This document shows, piece by piece, positions 12,101 to 23,542 of a DNA stretch of 60,116 nt. Position numbers and translations under genes: made by a program. This stretch comes from Nemertoderma westbladi. Lineage: Eukaryota; Xenacoelomorpha; Nemertodermatida; Nemertodermatidae. A model generated the notes under the pieces. The model saw only the letters and a list, made by a program, of their open reading frames with translations, made no database searches and was not told the origin of the DNA. The first letter of the stretch is position 1, and every line of letters begins with the position of its first letter. The DNA is taken from contig JAUCBJ010008849.1 in assembly GCA_032718475.1 (NCBI GenBank), positions 1 to 60,116 on the forward strand. The letters run 5' to 3'.

Positions 12101-13160
12101 TCCTTTTCAGCTGAAACTTGGTAGGTATCTACTACAGCATAGGCTCAATCTTTACGGAGTCGCTGAGTCGTCTATAGTTCCCAGTCTTCAGCTAGAGGGC
12201 GAAATATCTGAAAGTGAACATCTACACCAACTTTGCTATTTACTATCCATTTAGACTGAAACTTGGTAGGCATCTATTACAGCATAGGCTATATCTTTAC
12301 GGAGTCTTAGAGTCGTCTACAGATCCCCCGTCTGCCGCTAGAGGGCGAATTGTCTGGTAGTGAAAATCTGATCTCATTTGGTTGTTTTTAATCCCTTTCA
12401 GCTGAAACTTGGTAGGTATCTACTACAGCATAGGCTCAATCTTTACGGAGTCGCTGAGTCGTCTATAGTTCCCAGTCTTCAGCTAGAGGGCGAAATATCT
12501 GAAAGTGAACATCTACACCAACTTTGCTATTTACTATCCATTTAGACTGAAACTTGGTAGGCATATATTACAGCATAGGCTATATCTTTACGGAGTCTTA
12601 GAGTCGTCTACAGATCCCCCGTCTGCCGCTAGAGGGCAAATTGTCTGATATTGAAAACCTGATCTCATTTGGTTGTTTTTAATCCTTTTCAGCTGAAACT
12701 TGGTAGGTATCTACTACAGCATAGGCTCAATCTTTACGGAGTCGCTGAGTCGTCTATAGTTTCCAGTCTTCAGCTAGAGGGCGAAATATCTGAAAGTGAA
12801 CATCTACACCAACTTTGCTATTTACTATCCATTTAGACTGAAACTTGGTAGGTATCTCCTACAGCATAGGCTCAATCTTTACGGAGTCGCTGAGTCGTCT
12901 ATAATTTCCAGTCTTCAGCTAGAGGGCGAAATTGCTGAAAGTGAACATTTTCTCGAAATATTGTTATTTACAATCTGTAAGCTGAAACTTGACGGGCATC
13001 TGACTTTACTTCACCATAAACTCCATCTTTACAGAACTGCATCACCATCTGCATTTCACCAGTCGCAGTCTGCAGGTAGAGGGTAAAATGTCCGAAAGTG
13101 ATCATTTTCTCGAAATTGGGTTATTTACAATAAGCTGAAGCTAAAGTTGAAACTTGACAG
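9170..13160. repeat. Satellite of ~145-bp monomers, dimeric and tetrameric higher order, CTCF-like box
   Basis: The segment CTGAAACTTGGTAGG recurs at about 9,783, 9,928, 10,073, 10,219, 10,365 and 10,510, a step of 145-146 bp. Two monomer types alternate: one with CCGCTAGAGGGCGAATT preceded by CCCCCGTCTG, the other with TCAGCTAGAGGGCGAAAT preceded by TTCCCAGTC. This makes a ~291-bp dimer. Dimers alternate again between a GATATTGAAAACC and a GGTAGTGAAAATC form over about eleven successive dimers, giving a ~582-bp higher-order unit. Monomers at both edges are more diverged than the centre. Nearly every monomer carries AGAGGGCRAA. Confidence 0.95.
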
Positions 13161-13260
13161 TTATCTCCTATATGGGGCGGTGTTTTATTTTATGATGGTG
13201 TCTGTTTCCCTGTAGTTCTCCAATCTGCGACACAATTCTCCACACATATTCATATATGTA

Positions 13261-14578
13261 TTTATTCAGTTTTATCTCGATAACGACAGTCCTGTTTACA
13301 TAGTATATCTTGACTCTTCTAAGGCCTTCGACCTAATTAATCATTATAAACTGTTTGCTAAATTAATTGACTGCAAGCTGCCAATTTACTTATTTAATTA
13401 TTACTTATATACTTATTATTATTTACTTACTTTATTACCAATTTACGTATCCTTAGATACTGGTACCGATTTCAATCACTAACCGTTAGGTGGGGTGCTG
13501 TCCGCCAGTTTTTCGGTTTCAAACGGAACCAAACAGGGGGGCATACTATCACCTGGTTTGTACTGTATCTATGTAGATGACCTAAGTATATTTTTTAATA
13601 ACTCTAACGTAGGTTGTGCAATAAAAAATACGCGCGCTAATCACGTGTTTTATGCAGATGACTTAGCTCTCTGTTCTAACTCAATTTTTGGTCTGAATAA
13701 ATTAATTGGAATCTATGAAAATTATGCTCTGGAGCACGATATCAAAATTAATATTAAAAAATCTAAAGCCATGATCTACACACCGAAAGGGAACACATCT
13801 TTTGTACATAATGACATTTTTGTTGCTGGATCTAAATTAGAAATTGTTTCAAAATTCAAATATCTTGGACATATACTTCATGAAACTACTGACGACGATT
13901 TTGACATCGTCAATCAGCTACACAGCCTGTATCGCAGAGGCAATCTTCTCATCAGAAAATTCTCTTTCTGTTCCATAACAGTAAAGAAAATACTTTTCCG
14001 TAGTTTTTGCACTCAATTCTACTGTACTGCTCTTTGGTCTAGACGTAATTTTAGTTTAGCAGTTTACAATAAATTACGAGTAGGGTACAATAATATAGCC
14101 AGAAAACTTTTCGGTTTCAGGTTTGACTGTAGTGTGTCTTTAATGTTTGGACAGCTTAATCTGCCGAAATTTATTCATATTCGTTTCAATGCAATAACAT
14201 CCCTTTTACATCGTGTGTCCAATACTGGGAACATTCTTGTGAAACGTGTTTTCGAAGGTACCTACAGCACCAGCCGCATCAGGGAGAGGGACAACATCGT
14301 CATTATCTGAGCTGAGCTGTGGTGTTTTATTGTAGTACGCCTAGTTATTTGCTTTGTTGTAATTTTTAATTATCATTAATATTATTCTATATTATTTTAC
14401 CCTATCACACAGGCCTAACTAACTATTAATTTTGCTTGTTTAATATTGGTAATACTTTAATTATGTACTTGTAACTTTGTGCTTATTTCTGTTTGTCATT
14501 TGTGTTTTTATGGGCGCCCCATTTGCCTGGATTAAAGATTAAATAATAATAATAATAATAAATAATAATAATAATATC
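13261..14578 (+). pseudogene. Decayed LINE reverse transcriptase and 3' end
   Basis: Reverse-transcriptase remnants are read as DSSKAFDLINHYKLFAKL at about 13,310. An AT-rich, expanded stretch follows, then a frameshift near 13,495, then an intact frame to 14,310 with NGTKQGGILSPGLYCIYVDD, the catalytic FYADDLAL, KINIKKSKAM and FKYLGHI. The untranslated tail ends GGATTAAAGATTAAATAATAA, followed by an (AAT)n run to 14,578, which is the simple-repeat tail typical of such LINEs. The same family, in opposite orientation, is at 45,600-48,235. The endonuclease and the 5' half of the element are missing. Confidence 0.9.
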
Positions 14579-14958
14579 CTCTGCACATGTACTATAATGC
14601 TGTAGAATGCTTTCTAGTATATAATATAAAAAAGCAATCTTTTTCTCGCTTGTCGATTGTAACATTATTTTTTTATCAATATCACAAGTATGTTTTTATT
14701 TTTCATGAAAATTGTCACCAAACTTGTACCGCAACGTAAAGCCGTTACATAGCTTCTATTGGCAATTTCGTTTTAATTAATAATAAGTTAGATTACAACA
14801 CAATAAAATAACCAATATTTTTAAATTATATGTAAGGAAATTCTAGAAATACTAGAACCCGTAACCACAACTACAGTAGTAAATAAAGTATATTTAACCA
14901 GAACTACATTAGTACATAAATAGAACCTTTAGAACCTTTTAATAGAACAATAGAACCT

Positions 14959-15169
14959 TTATGAATTGCATCCATATAACATGTTCACCTGATTGGCATC
15001 TTCAACTGATGGCTCATCGTTAAACTTTATTTCTTCACCATCGATAGTTACCATACTGTAGGTTCCCACATTAGCAAAGGCTTCACTATCATATTGCATA
15101 ATGGAATTTATATCATAAGGACTCCTCATTGAATCGATGTCAAGATTAGTATGTATATCGAAATTATTC
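14959..15169 (-). CDS. Astacin-family metalloprotease, terminal exon (Met-turn)
   Basis: This is the last exon of a host astacin gene. It begins after the acceptor attaattacag (15,180-15,170) and its first base completes a codon split as TT|G from the exon at 18,750-18,925. It encodes the C-terminal part of the catalytic domain: PYDINSIMQYDSEAF, which contains the SIMxY Met-turn with the tyrosine that can act as fifth zinc ligand, and the final LYGC cysteine that pairs with the first cysteine of the domain in the family. The stop comes two residues after that cysteine, so no EGF or CUB domain follows; this is a minimal secreted astacin. Expected role: an extracellular zinc endopeptidase. The substrate cannot be inferred from sequence. 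Confidence 0.9.
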
Positions 15170-15328
15170 CTGTAATTAATTAGCAAAACTAGAATGTATT
15201 ACAACAACAGTACGAGCTATTCCTTGTAGAATATACAGGTTGTCAACCAACGCTCTAACATTTCCTTTAACATTCACTTTATATCACTCGATTTACTTTA
15301 CCTCACTCGCTTTACCCGCCTTTAATCG

Positions 15329-15367
15329 ATTTCTCTCTCTCTCTCTCTCTCACTCTCTCTCTCTCAC
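15329..15367. repeat. (CT)n microsatellite
   Basis: CT dinucleotides with two CACT interruptions, inside an astacin intron. Confidence 0.9.
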
Positions 15368-15369
15368 TC

Positions 15370-15575
15370 TGTGTTAATTACTTCACTTTCTTACTAACTC
15401 TGATCGCGAGTTGTTAGTGCTAGTACTTGACCTCACCCTCTCAATTACTTTCACTTTCTTACTAACTCCACACGTGAGTTGATTGTGGTAGTACTTGACC
15501 TCACCCTCTCAATTACTTTCACTTTCTTACTAACTCCACACGTGCGTTGATTGTGCTAGTACTTGACGCCCTGCC
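15370..15575. repeat. Three 68-bp tandem units
   Basis: ACTTGACCTCACCCTCTCAA and flanks repeat at about 15,425 and 15,493, with a third partial unit at 15,561. The period is 68 bp. Confidence 0.88.
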
Positions 15576-15799
15576 CTTTCTTATTTTCTCCTCGGTTATG
15601 TATTTACCGTTTTGTCCCAAAATTGTAATACTCCCGGTATTTTAATCAAAAGGTTCGCATGTTTGCATATTTGTACACACACATATCGAAAAAACTAGAC
15701 TTTCATTTCCGTAGATTGACGATGACGACTATAGCAGAAACTAACAAAATTCCTTGACTTGGTGCGGCACCCTCAATATAATCTGACCTTTTAAATTAT

Positions 15800-16100
15800 C
15801 AAAATACGTACTACACACCCATCCATCTTACTAACATAATCATTCGTACAGTACGTGGACTCGGGTTACAGCGGGATTCCACATTTTATTCATATAATAA
15901 ACCCCCCAAGTCTTGTCTTACTAACATGATCATTTTGTACAGTACGTGGACTCGGGTTGCAGCGAGATTCCACTTATCATTCACTTAACAAGCCCCCCCC
16001 CCCCCCCCCCCCCCCCTCAGTCCCACTAACATTATCAAGTACTGTAAGTGGCCCCAGGTTAAAGCGGGCTGCCACATGTTCATTCATATAACCAGCCCTC
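15800..16100. repeat. Three diverged ~90-105-bp tandem units with a 24-C run
   Basis: The block ACTAACAT...GTACAGTACGTGGACTCGGGTT occurs near 15,830 and 15,920, and in a diverged form near 16,025. A run of 24 C lies at 15,993-16,016 between units two and three. Confidence 0.8.
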
Positions 16101-18749
16101 TCTCGATATATACTGATATTATATTATATAATTAATAATAATAACCCTTCACAACGCCCATCAACCTCAAACAGAATTATTGAATCTCTGCACATTCATT
16201 GGTCGAATCTACTAATTTGTTAGCCCTAGTATGCCCGTCGTGTGTTACATCAATGCAAACCTCATGTTTTAGGCCTGACCCCCTCCATTCAGCATCTTGA
16301 CCTCCTGTTATCACCTCGCGATGTAATAATTTACCATTATATACTTCATTCTGAGCAATTTCGTCAGTCTTCCTATTTTCTCCACCGGTTGTCACAAATT
16401 GTTTTTTACCGCTCGCTCGCTCGCTCCCCAGTCCGCTCGCTTGCTCACCTTTTCATTCGTCCCATTTCATTTACTTTGATAACACTTTATTTCTGATGAT
16501 ATTTGTAACCACATATACTCGAAGTAAATGTTTCATTCATTTCCCCTCCCAGTGCCGGATTAAGCCTCTGGTGGCCCTAAGGCACATTTTAGTAATTTCC
16601 AAAAATGGCCCGAAAATTGATATTTTTCCGCAAACCCTTTCAAAAGAAAAAGCTGCTAAAAATAACTGAAATTGTGAAAATGTTGTGGAGGAAATATAAA
16701 GTATTTTCGTCGGATTACTGCGTGCAAATAAGTACTAAGTACTTTAATAATAAGTACTTCGCAAAAATAGTTTTCATCAAGAATTTTGAACATTACTAAA
16801 CGGCATATTATGCCTATAAAACCTTTGTTATAAAATGTGTAATGGTTTTGGTAGAACTTCTCAAGCTTTAATTTTTAATATATTAATGGGACCATTACCC
16901 CAAATCTATTTGTTTTATTTATAAAGCTACTATTCTGAAACTTTAATACAATTATCTGTGATCTTATATATACTATTAAAACTGAGTATAGATACAGCAG
17001 CTTCATAAACAGTTTGTTCGAAAAATATGGCACTTTTTGAGCAGGTCGGTTTTTTCAAAAATTCTATAAATTTGTGGCATTTCTATGTAAATTAGCTCAT
17101 GTTTAAGGATCTGTAATAACTTGCATTGAAGTTCTTGGTCCAAGACTTTGGTAAAATGGACCTAAAAATGTAGGCTATCTTCTATGATAATTTAAGCACA
17201 AAATTATTGTTTTTGAAAAATTTAGGGGGGTTTTAGTATTTCCGGGCTAAATTTTGAGAATAAATATTTTGTGATAGACAAAGTGTAGCAGTTACAAAAT
17301 CGGTTCTAGAAGATCCAAATGGTTATGTTTTACAAAACCAACGATAGTAGTCCTAAAGCTGCTGAACATTTTGTATATTGGATGACAATTAAGTAAAAAA
17401 TAAAATAGTATATAATAGGGAATTTAGTGATGAAAAAAGTCAAAATCGACAAACTGATAAAAAGGTTGTTTTATATAGAGAATCATAAATATCAGCAATA
17501 TAATATCATGTTGTTGAAAAGAGCAGTTTTGAGGTCAAAATATAATTCACTGTTGAAAACCGACATCACCTTATGAAAGCCCTTCTATCAAACTACAAAA
17601 AATTGTGTAAATTTTCGAAAATTTCATTTCTGTGGGGGTTATAGTTGGCCCCCTTAAGGCAGACTGGCCCCTGTAGACATTTAGCAATTTTGATCGGATC
17701 TTGGGAATGTGTTATTTATTTGCCGTAGGTTTCGCAGGGTACTTATCTTTACAGGACTTGCTGATAAATACAACACCGCAAGTGTGGGCTTAGTGCAAAG
17801 ATATAATATTTCTGATCTAGATTGAATAATAATAATAAAAATATTGATAAAATAAGGGGAGGGGACCCCTCCCCTTATTTTATCAATATTTTTACTACGT
17901 TATCGAAATATATTATGTTATTTATTAGTGCTTTTATTGTCCACATTTCATTATAATAACTGCCCGTGATTTGTAAATACAAAGCGATTGAATGCGAGCG
18001 CGTTAATAAAGAAACTCAATTTTGCAACCGAAACCTCCCTTGAGTGTCCCAATGATAGACACAGGTGGCTCGCACACTCTACAGTACGAGGTACTTTATA
18101 CTAACTATATCGTCGCTTAAGTACCATTTCACTAATTAGTAGGGCTAACTTCGTAGTAATGTAATCGACTTTGCGAATTAGTAGTTTTTATTTTATTACG
18201 ATTCGAATTGGGTGTTAGAAGAAGCAAGTATAGTAAAGTTATTTTGTGTGTTGGATGGGTGATCCTCAGTAAGTGAAGGTGGACTTTTCTATCCAAAACA
18301 ATAAACGGTGAAATACCAAATGAGGGAAATGTGCAGGTTACTGAAGGGGGCTTTTCTAACCAAAACAATAGACGACCAATTTACCAAATGAGGGAAAGGA
18401 GCATGTTACAGAGGCTGTTAGTGTTAGTAATAATAAATTGCATGATGTTTACTTAAATATTGTAATATTAATGAAATTCATACCCTTTTCATGCAATTAA
18501 TTATTGATGGTAACAACTGTACGGTAAATAAACTTACACATAGCCTACAATGGCTATCATCATTGGAGAATACTCAAGACGTATTCTAAAATCATCTAGA
18601 ATCAATCATCACTTATTGTTACTACTTTCAGCATTCCGTCCAATAGGCCGCAACACTGCAACGTAGTACTTTGCCGCTTTGTGAAGATAGCATCAGAATG
18701 CTGTTAAACCGGTAATATATATAACATAATAATATTTCATAATTCTTAC
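16101..18749. other. Astacin intron 3, mostly unidentified
   Basis: An intron between the exons at 18,925-18,750 and 15,169-14,959. A 72-codon minus-strand frame at 16,177-16,395 has coding-like composition but no family that I recognise. From about 16,549 the text CAGTGCCGGATTAAGCC...CCCTAAGGCAC resembles the edge of a transposon-derived repeat, and CTTAAGGCAGACTGGCC near 17,655 may be its far side, but no clean inverted termini are seen. A ~75-bp direct duplication (CCAAAACAATA...CCAAATGAGGGAAA) lies at about 18,285-18,415. Confidence 0.5.
17836..17894. repeat. Perfect 59-bp palindrome
   Basis: Two 29-bp arms match perfectly around a single central A at 17,865. The inner part is GGGGAGGGG/CCCCTCCCC and the outer part is AT-rich. 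It would form a very stable hairpin if single-stranded. Confidence 0.97.
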
Positions 18750-18925
18750 AAATATTTGTCATCAATATTTTCCCAGAGAATTTCAATGTGTTTGTCGCGA
18801 TCAGGTCGACTCTGTTCATGGAAGAATCCGAGAGCGTGGAGGATCTCATGGATGGCGATATGTTTGGTGTGACAACCATAACCTAGATTCAAGTCCTGAC
18901 CGCCACTTTTACTTCGACGTCCGAC
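18750..18925 (-). CDS. Astacin-family metalloprotease, zinc-binding exon
   Basis: This exon holds the full astacin signature HEILHALGFFHEQSRPDR: three zinc-binding histidines, the catalytic glutamate, and the family-specific GFxHExxRxDR extension. It also holds the GYGC cysteine. It starts after acceptor cccaactgcacctag in phase 0 and ends at a strong donor, TT|GTAAGA, in phase 2, giving 176 nt. The longest ATG-initiated frame on this strand here is in the wrong frame; the correct frame has no ATG because this is an internal exon. The next exon is at 15,169. No stop or frameshift is present, so I judge the gene intact in the parts that can be seen. Confidence 0.93.
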
Positions 18926-19559
18926 CTAGGTGCAGTTGGGATACAATCACAATCGGTTCTGATGCATACTCACGCTGTACATTCCTATATAATTACACTA
19001 CTGGTAGTTGTAAGTCAGTCCTGTGTCTAGTCAATTGAATATCTATTGAGATCATGACCTTTATTTTTGTATGATTTAATATTAAAATACCGGTTAATGT
19101 TAAAGTTATGAAAATAAGATTTTTATCTTTTATTACAAATCTCTAAAGTTGTGATGGGATCCAACGGAGTTGGCAGTATGGATCCCGACCGGTGTGTGTG
19201 TTATACGCGTCGCCGCGTCCGTAGGCTGCTGAAAGGCTGTGGTGTCTGAATATAATATAATAGGCTGTTGGAATAATTCAGTTTTAGTCTTAGTTGTTGT
19301 AATCACAGAACATAATAATAGCACAGTCAGAATATAATAGCACGGTAATGACGACGACGGTTAAAAACCGTTCCTGTCTCACAACTCTACAGATTACCAA
19401 CTGAATCATAATCCACAAGTACAACGGTTATATATTATTAACACATATTAATCACTGCTACAGTATTGAGTGGCCTGGCCAGTAGATGCGTTCCAATAAC
19501 CTGTTTTCCCCTCCCATCATTGGCTAATTCGATTAATGTCTATCTCGCCACTCCCTGCT

Positions 19560-20290
19560 GCCACTATTCCCACGTGCTAGCCTTGCTAGTCCCTTTGTCC
19601 CTCTGATATGGTTTATGACCTCTCAACTTTCTTTGTGGCTGGCGATGTGTATCGCCTAAATTGGTTGTTAGGTGAAAATTACTTATTGGTAATGTCACCT
19701 TCCCAATTATAATTGGTAAAATGCCACTTCGCCCATTTTCTGCAGGTAAGCAGCTCCGTAGTGCAGGGAATTGAATCTGCTTACAAAAGTTCCAGATCGA
19801 GGGTCCACGAAAATTCACTGATCTCTATGAAAAAGTTGTGACGTAGTGGTATTGAGAAGTTGCCATGGGAAGCGCTGCAGGCAGGGTGGTTGTGGACTGA
19901 AAAACGTTTTTGGAATAGTTTACCAAGTGTGAAAGTTGGGCTTGTGGTTTTTGAAGAAATATCATACATGAAGGTGCTATCTGAAAGTTCATAGAGATTG
20001 GTAAGGGTAAAAAAAAATTAAATGTTTGCAAATAGGATTGGCGGATGATCTGTAGTTTGTGTGAAAATGTAATACAGAAGCAATAATTGATGATTTTTAA
20101 TTATGATTTTTGATTTTTATATGTAGTGGCTTCAGTGTTGTGGAGTGGGTGCTACCCCACAAGATAATTACATAATTAACGTATGGATAGATTAGTGAAA
20201 AATATAGGGTTCTAGTAATGTGGGGAGGAAATATGGCGGAGATTGTTGAAAATACAACTAGATTCAGAGATTTTTTTACTCTCTTCATCT
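19560..20290 (-). pseudogene. Degenerate LINE C-terminal region
   Basis: Minus-strand fragments in several frames give RTLYFSLIYPYVNYVIILWG at the upstream end and NFRGPSIWNFCKQI near the downstream end. These are recognisable C-terminal ORF2 segments of non-LTR elements. At least three frame changes separate them, so this is an old, dead copy lying in the long astacin intron. Confidence 0.75.
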
Positions 20291-20579
20291 TTCTCTCGAT
20301 TTCTTTACTCTTAACGATTTTGATGGAATTTCACAGTGGCTAGATACCGCGATTCTAAGATCGTATGCTCGTGTCATTATTTCGTCCATACCCTCTGGGC
20401 TCTAAATTCAAGTATCAATTAAGCTAGGGGAGACTAATGGAACACCTCCAATCTTGTATAGAGTCTGATTGGAGAGGTGGTCATTGTACTTGACACTATG
20501 AACACAGTGCAGCAGTCTTGTGAAAGTGCCAATTAGAGATTTGGGATCCTCTGCAGTTAGAGCCCAGCATGGTAAAGGT

Positions 20580-21541
20580 CACGTGGGACCATGGAGCCCA
20601 TTTTGTGTTGCCCCATAACACTTGCACCATTCTTGTACATAATTGTGGTTGACAATGTTCTACGCACGTCCTTAGATCATCATAATGATGATGGGGTAAT
20701 GATAACTCCACCTACTGGCTCCAGAAGTCGAGGAAATCCTGCCAAGTACCTAATTGATCTAGACTTTGCTGATGAATTAGGAGTACTCTCAGAATCACTA
20801 GAGGGAGCCCAACGGCTTCTCAGCTCATTAGAACATGCTGCTTCTAGTGTTGGTCTTTTTATTAACATTATTAATTAACATATTATTTGACAGTTAACTT
20901 TGAAAGTCCTCAGCAAGTCTCTGATCGGATGAGCATAAGCTCAAAGGATGGTATGCTTGAGCATGTGGACGACTTCTGTTACCTGGGATCATGGATCCCG
21001 AAGTCAGGTGAGGATCTTCAAATACCTAAGAGAAAGGCATGGGCAGGCTTGAATAGGCTCTCCAGGATTTGGAAGTCACCGAGAATTAATCAGAAACTTA
21101 AGGTCAGATTATTTAGAGCAGCAGTAGTTCCAGTACTCCCTGGAGTCCATGATGGGCTCTAACTGCTGAGGACACCAAATCTCTGGATGGCACAATCACA
21201 AGAATACTACGTTGGGTTCATTGTTTCAAGTACAATGCACACATCTCCAACCAGACACTATATAACATTGGAGGTGTCTCATTGGTTCCCCCAAGCTTTA
21301 CACTAAAACAAAATTGCCTCCACTTTGCATGACATTGCTTTCGCCATGAGGACCAGCCAGTGCATAATCTTGTACTTTGGCAGCCGCATCGAATGAATAA
21401 GCATGGTGGACAGCCCATGACTTTCTTGAGACGCATCTTAAAGGACACTGGCCTTGACGATGCGCATGATCTAGCAAATGTCATGGATGATAGGGAGTTG
21501 TGGTGGCGCAATTTCGTCAACAAGCTGGCACAGCATTCTTA
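20580..21541 (+). pseudogene. RTE-type LINE reverse transcriptase 3' part, broken
   Basis: Plus-strand pieces carry reverse-transcriptase text: PAKYLIDLDFADELG (the ADD motif is degraded to ADE), SLEGAQRLLSSLEHA, VDDFCYLGSW and LNRLSRIWKSPRINQKLKVR. They end with the typical tail LVLWQPHRMNKHGGQPMTFL and RDTGL-like text (KDTGLDDA). The pieces are in different frames, with a stop near 20,876 and a break at about 21,160. The copy is inactive. It lies tail to tail with another RTE copy in the opposite direction, which begins at 21,545. Confidence 0.85.
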
Positions 21542-21544
21542 AAA

Positions 21545-21663
21545 ATGCAGCTGCAATGCAGCATGCCGATCCTAGTAGTAGCCCAACATGGACTCCCATA
21601 TAAAAGTACTGTCACTACTACTGCCATAAATAATCGAACCTTAAGATTCCGTTGTATTCTATG
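21545..21663 (-). pseudogene. RTE-type LINE, downstream piece split by the giant retroelement
   Basis: The minus-strand frame reads HRIQRNLKVRLFMAVVVTVL followed by LYGSPCWA, the thumb-region text of RTE reverse transcriptases. It continues directly the frame that stops at 42,497 on the other side of the 20.8-kb element: the right flank ends ...GKSH and this piece starts with the same His codon, because CATA is duplicated. This was therefore one RTE copy before the insertion. Confidence 0.85.
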
Positions 21664-23027
21664 TATTCGAAGAGACGGTAACAATACCTGCAATATCCTA
21701 CTGTAAAGTTTGTGAATCAAATCATAAATCCGACCTTCTCACCAAAACAGTAAACTCTAAGTAAGCGAATATATTGCAGTATCGATCTCTTATAACCGGT
21801 GAGGCAGAAAACAGTCTACGAGCAGACAAACTTCGATAAAACAAAATCCCGCGCAGCGAATCCTAAAATCAGGCTGACTCGCTGACGGACTAAGGGGCTC
21901 GTATACTTTGCCGCGGTGTGATTTATATGGTTGGGCAAAGAGACGCTAGCTAGGTACAGAGGCAGAGATTTGGAGATGTCTAACTAGCGGGCAAAGCACA
22001 GTACGGACAAAAGTTAATTTTATATATTTTGAGGTGTAAATAATTTCTAACGCGCGTGTGTTAATTCTGAACGGTCAAAGGCAGTTTTGCTCCTTCACAT
22101 ATATAATTACTGGGTACGGTGTGCATTTTACGAATATTCTAATTTTGTAACTTGTAGGTCCAATACTCACGAATGATAAGGTTCCTTCCCGTCTTGCGTA
22201 TTTCCAGGACTCAAATTCAGGCATAAGGTTAATGCTACGCCCAGAATTCGGCAATTTTAGGTACCAGGTCCCTGATACTAAGAAGAAATGTGTTAGTTTA
22301 CTACTGTAGGCGTACAGTTACTAATAGCTATCCTGGCTCTTATCTAGAATTTTAGTCACCTAGGTAGGCTGGGTAACTTCCTATCAAGACGTTGGCGGGG
22401 ACACGATAGATGTTAGTATATCCCTAATAGCCTCAATTTATTTGCGCCTAGTTGTAAACTGCCCTACCGCCTGAACGGTACAATCCTAATTCAGGTGAAA
22501 CACAGCAACCCTCCTAGCCTACAAGTTCTGATGCAATGGACACCGTGGTACTACAAATAGTCGCACACGCACCTGTACTTAGCAAGAGTTAGGCGTACAG
22601 TTTGCTGCACCCTACCAATTTGTATGCTTCGTACCGGTGTGCCTACGTCCTATCTGCGTACTAGTATCTGCCTGCTCTTTCCCTCTCCCCCCCCGTAGGA
22701 ATGTGAAGGTCTACTGTGGTTTTTTCCTGAATCAAGACAGTACAGTCCATAAGATGTAATTTTAGGCTCACAGCGTGTCACTACTTCTACCTTTGATCTT
22801 TGGTCTTACGCTTAGGTAGCAAGGCGTCGAACGCTGTCTAACCTTTCAGGCGATGGGCGAATAACTAAGGTGGTATTGCGGGTTGTCTCTTGTCTACATT
22901 CCCATGATGTTCCCGTTCATTGCTGCGGCCCGATCTCTAGCCGGCCATCCTGTCCCTTAGCTGGGTTCACCGTGGTGAAGCATAGTAAAACAGATAGAAA
23001 AGGGCAGATGTGACTAGTATTTCTAAC

Positions 23028-23033
23028 TTTATT
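23028..23033 (-). promoter_or_regulatory. Poly(A) signal in 3' LTR
   Basis: AATAAA on the element strand, about 100 nt downstream of the TATA box, placed to end transcripts in R. Confidence 0.5.
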
Positions 23034-23130
23034 ACAAAATCAAATAATAACTATTATACAATAAACAATGTAATCTGAAATAATGTAGTATACGATAGAA
23101 GTGAAAGAATAACTAATGAACAAATCGCAC

Positions 23131-23140
23131 CTTTATATAG
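23131..23140 (-). promoter_or_regulatory. TATA box in 3' LTR
   Basis: CTATATAAAG on the element strand, about 400 nt from the LTR 5' end, with CCAAT-type boxes (attggtcc, attggttac) upstream. Confidence 0.6.
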
Positions 23141-23352
23141 CAAATTTGTGCTGCAATCAATCGAGAAAATTCTCGATTGTTCTATAGGTTCTAACAGGTT
23201 TTTAAAGATAGCTATTGGTCCAGCTAATATATAACTTGCACGACATTGGTTACAATCAAATAACTACAGTCTCATTGGTACAGACAAATGCAATTAATTT
23301 GTAGCGGTTAATTTAAATGAGTTGAAATTCTGCACAAAAAATAATTCGCACT

Positions 23353-23424
23353 TACTAGGATTCGAACTCAATACCTACTACACATATAATTTCCAACGCT
23401 CTACCGACTGAGCTACTGAACCAC
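23353..23424 (-). other. tRNA-like pol III promoter sequence in 3' LTR
   Basis: On the element strand the text has a perfect A box, TAGCTCAGTCGGTAGAGC, and, 35 nt further on, a B box AGTTCGAATCC. The D-arm can fold, but the anticodon and acceptor stems do not pair, so it is not a functional tRNA. It occurs identically in the 5' LTR. It looks like a captured tRNA or a SINE head that became part of the LTR. Confidence 0.65.
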
Positions 23425-23542
23425 TTGACCAATAGGCGTACAAATGATAGAACAAACACAAATGAGGACTCAAAGTAATCTTTTACAAAGTTAATTCTAA
23501 TAAAATAAAATTTTGAAAATCCAAGGGAATATAATTCTATAC

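Larger units (their letters stand above)
21664..23542 (-). repeat. 3' LTR of the giant retroelement
   Basis: This copy differs from the 5' LTR by scattered substitutions (for example tatatatttt against tataaatttt near 22,020), one C in a C-run, and an 8-nt indel near 23,524. On the element strand the ends read TATAG...GAATA, or GTATAG if the shared G is included, rather than the usual TG...CA. A TATA box and a poly(A) signal about 100 nt apart define a plausible U3-R-U5 order with a long U5 of ~1.3 kb. Confidence 0.92.

Noticed and set aside
9170-13160. A CRISPR array
   Set aside because: The repeats are contiguous 145-bp monomers without unique spacers, in animal DNA.
16549-17690. A DNA transposon with terminal inverted repeats
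   Set aside because: GGCCCTAAGGCAC and GGCCCCCTTAAGGCAG look vaguely related in inverse, but they do not form a clean inverted terminus or target duplication.
18628-18879. The ATG-initiated 83-codon minus-strand frame here
   Set aside because: It is a shadow of the astacin zinc-binding exon in another frame; the real frame carries the HExxH signature.
23353-23424. A functional tRNA gene
   Set aside because: A and B boxes are present, but the acceptor and anticodon stems do not pair and the T stem has a mismatch.
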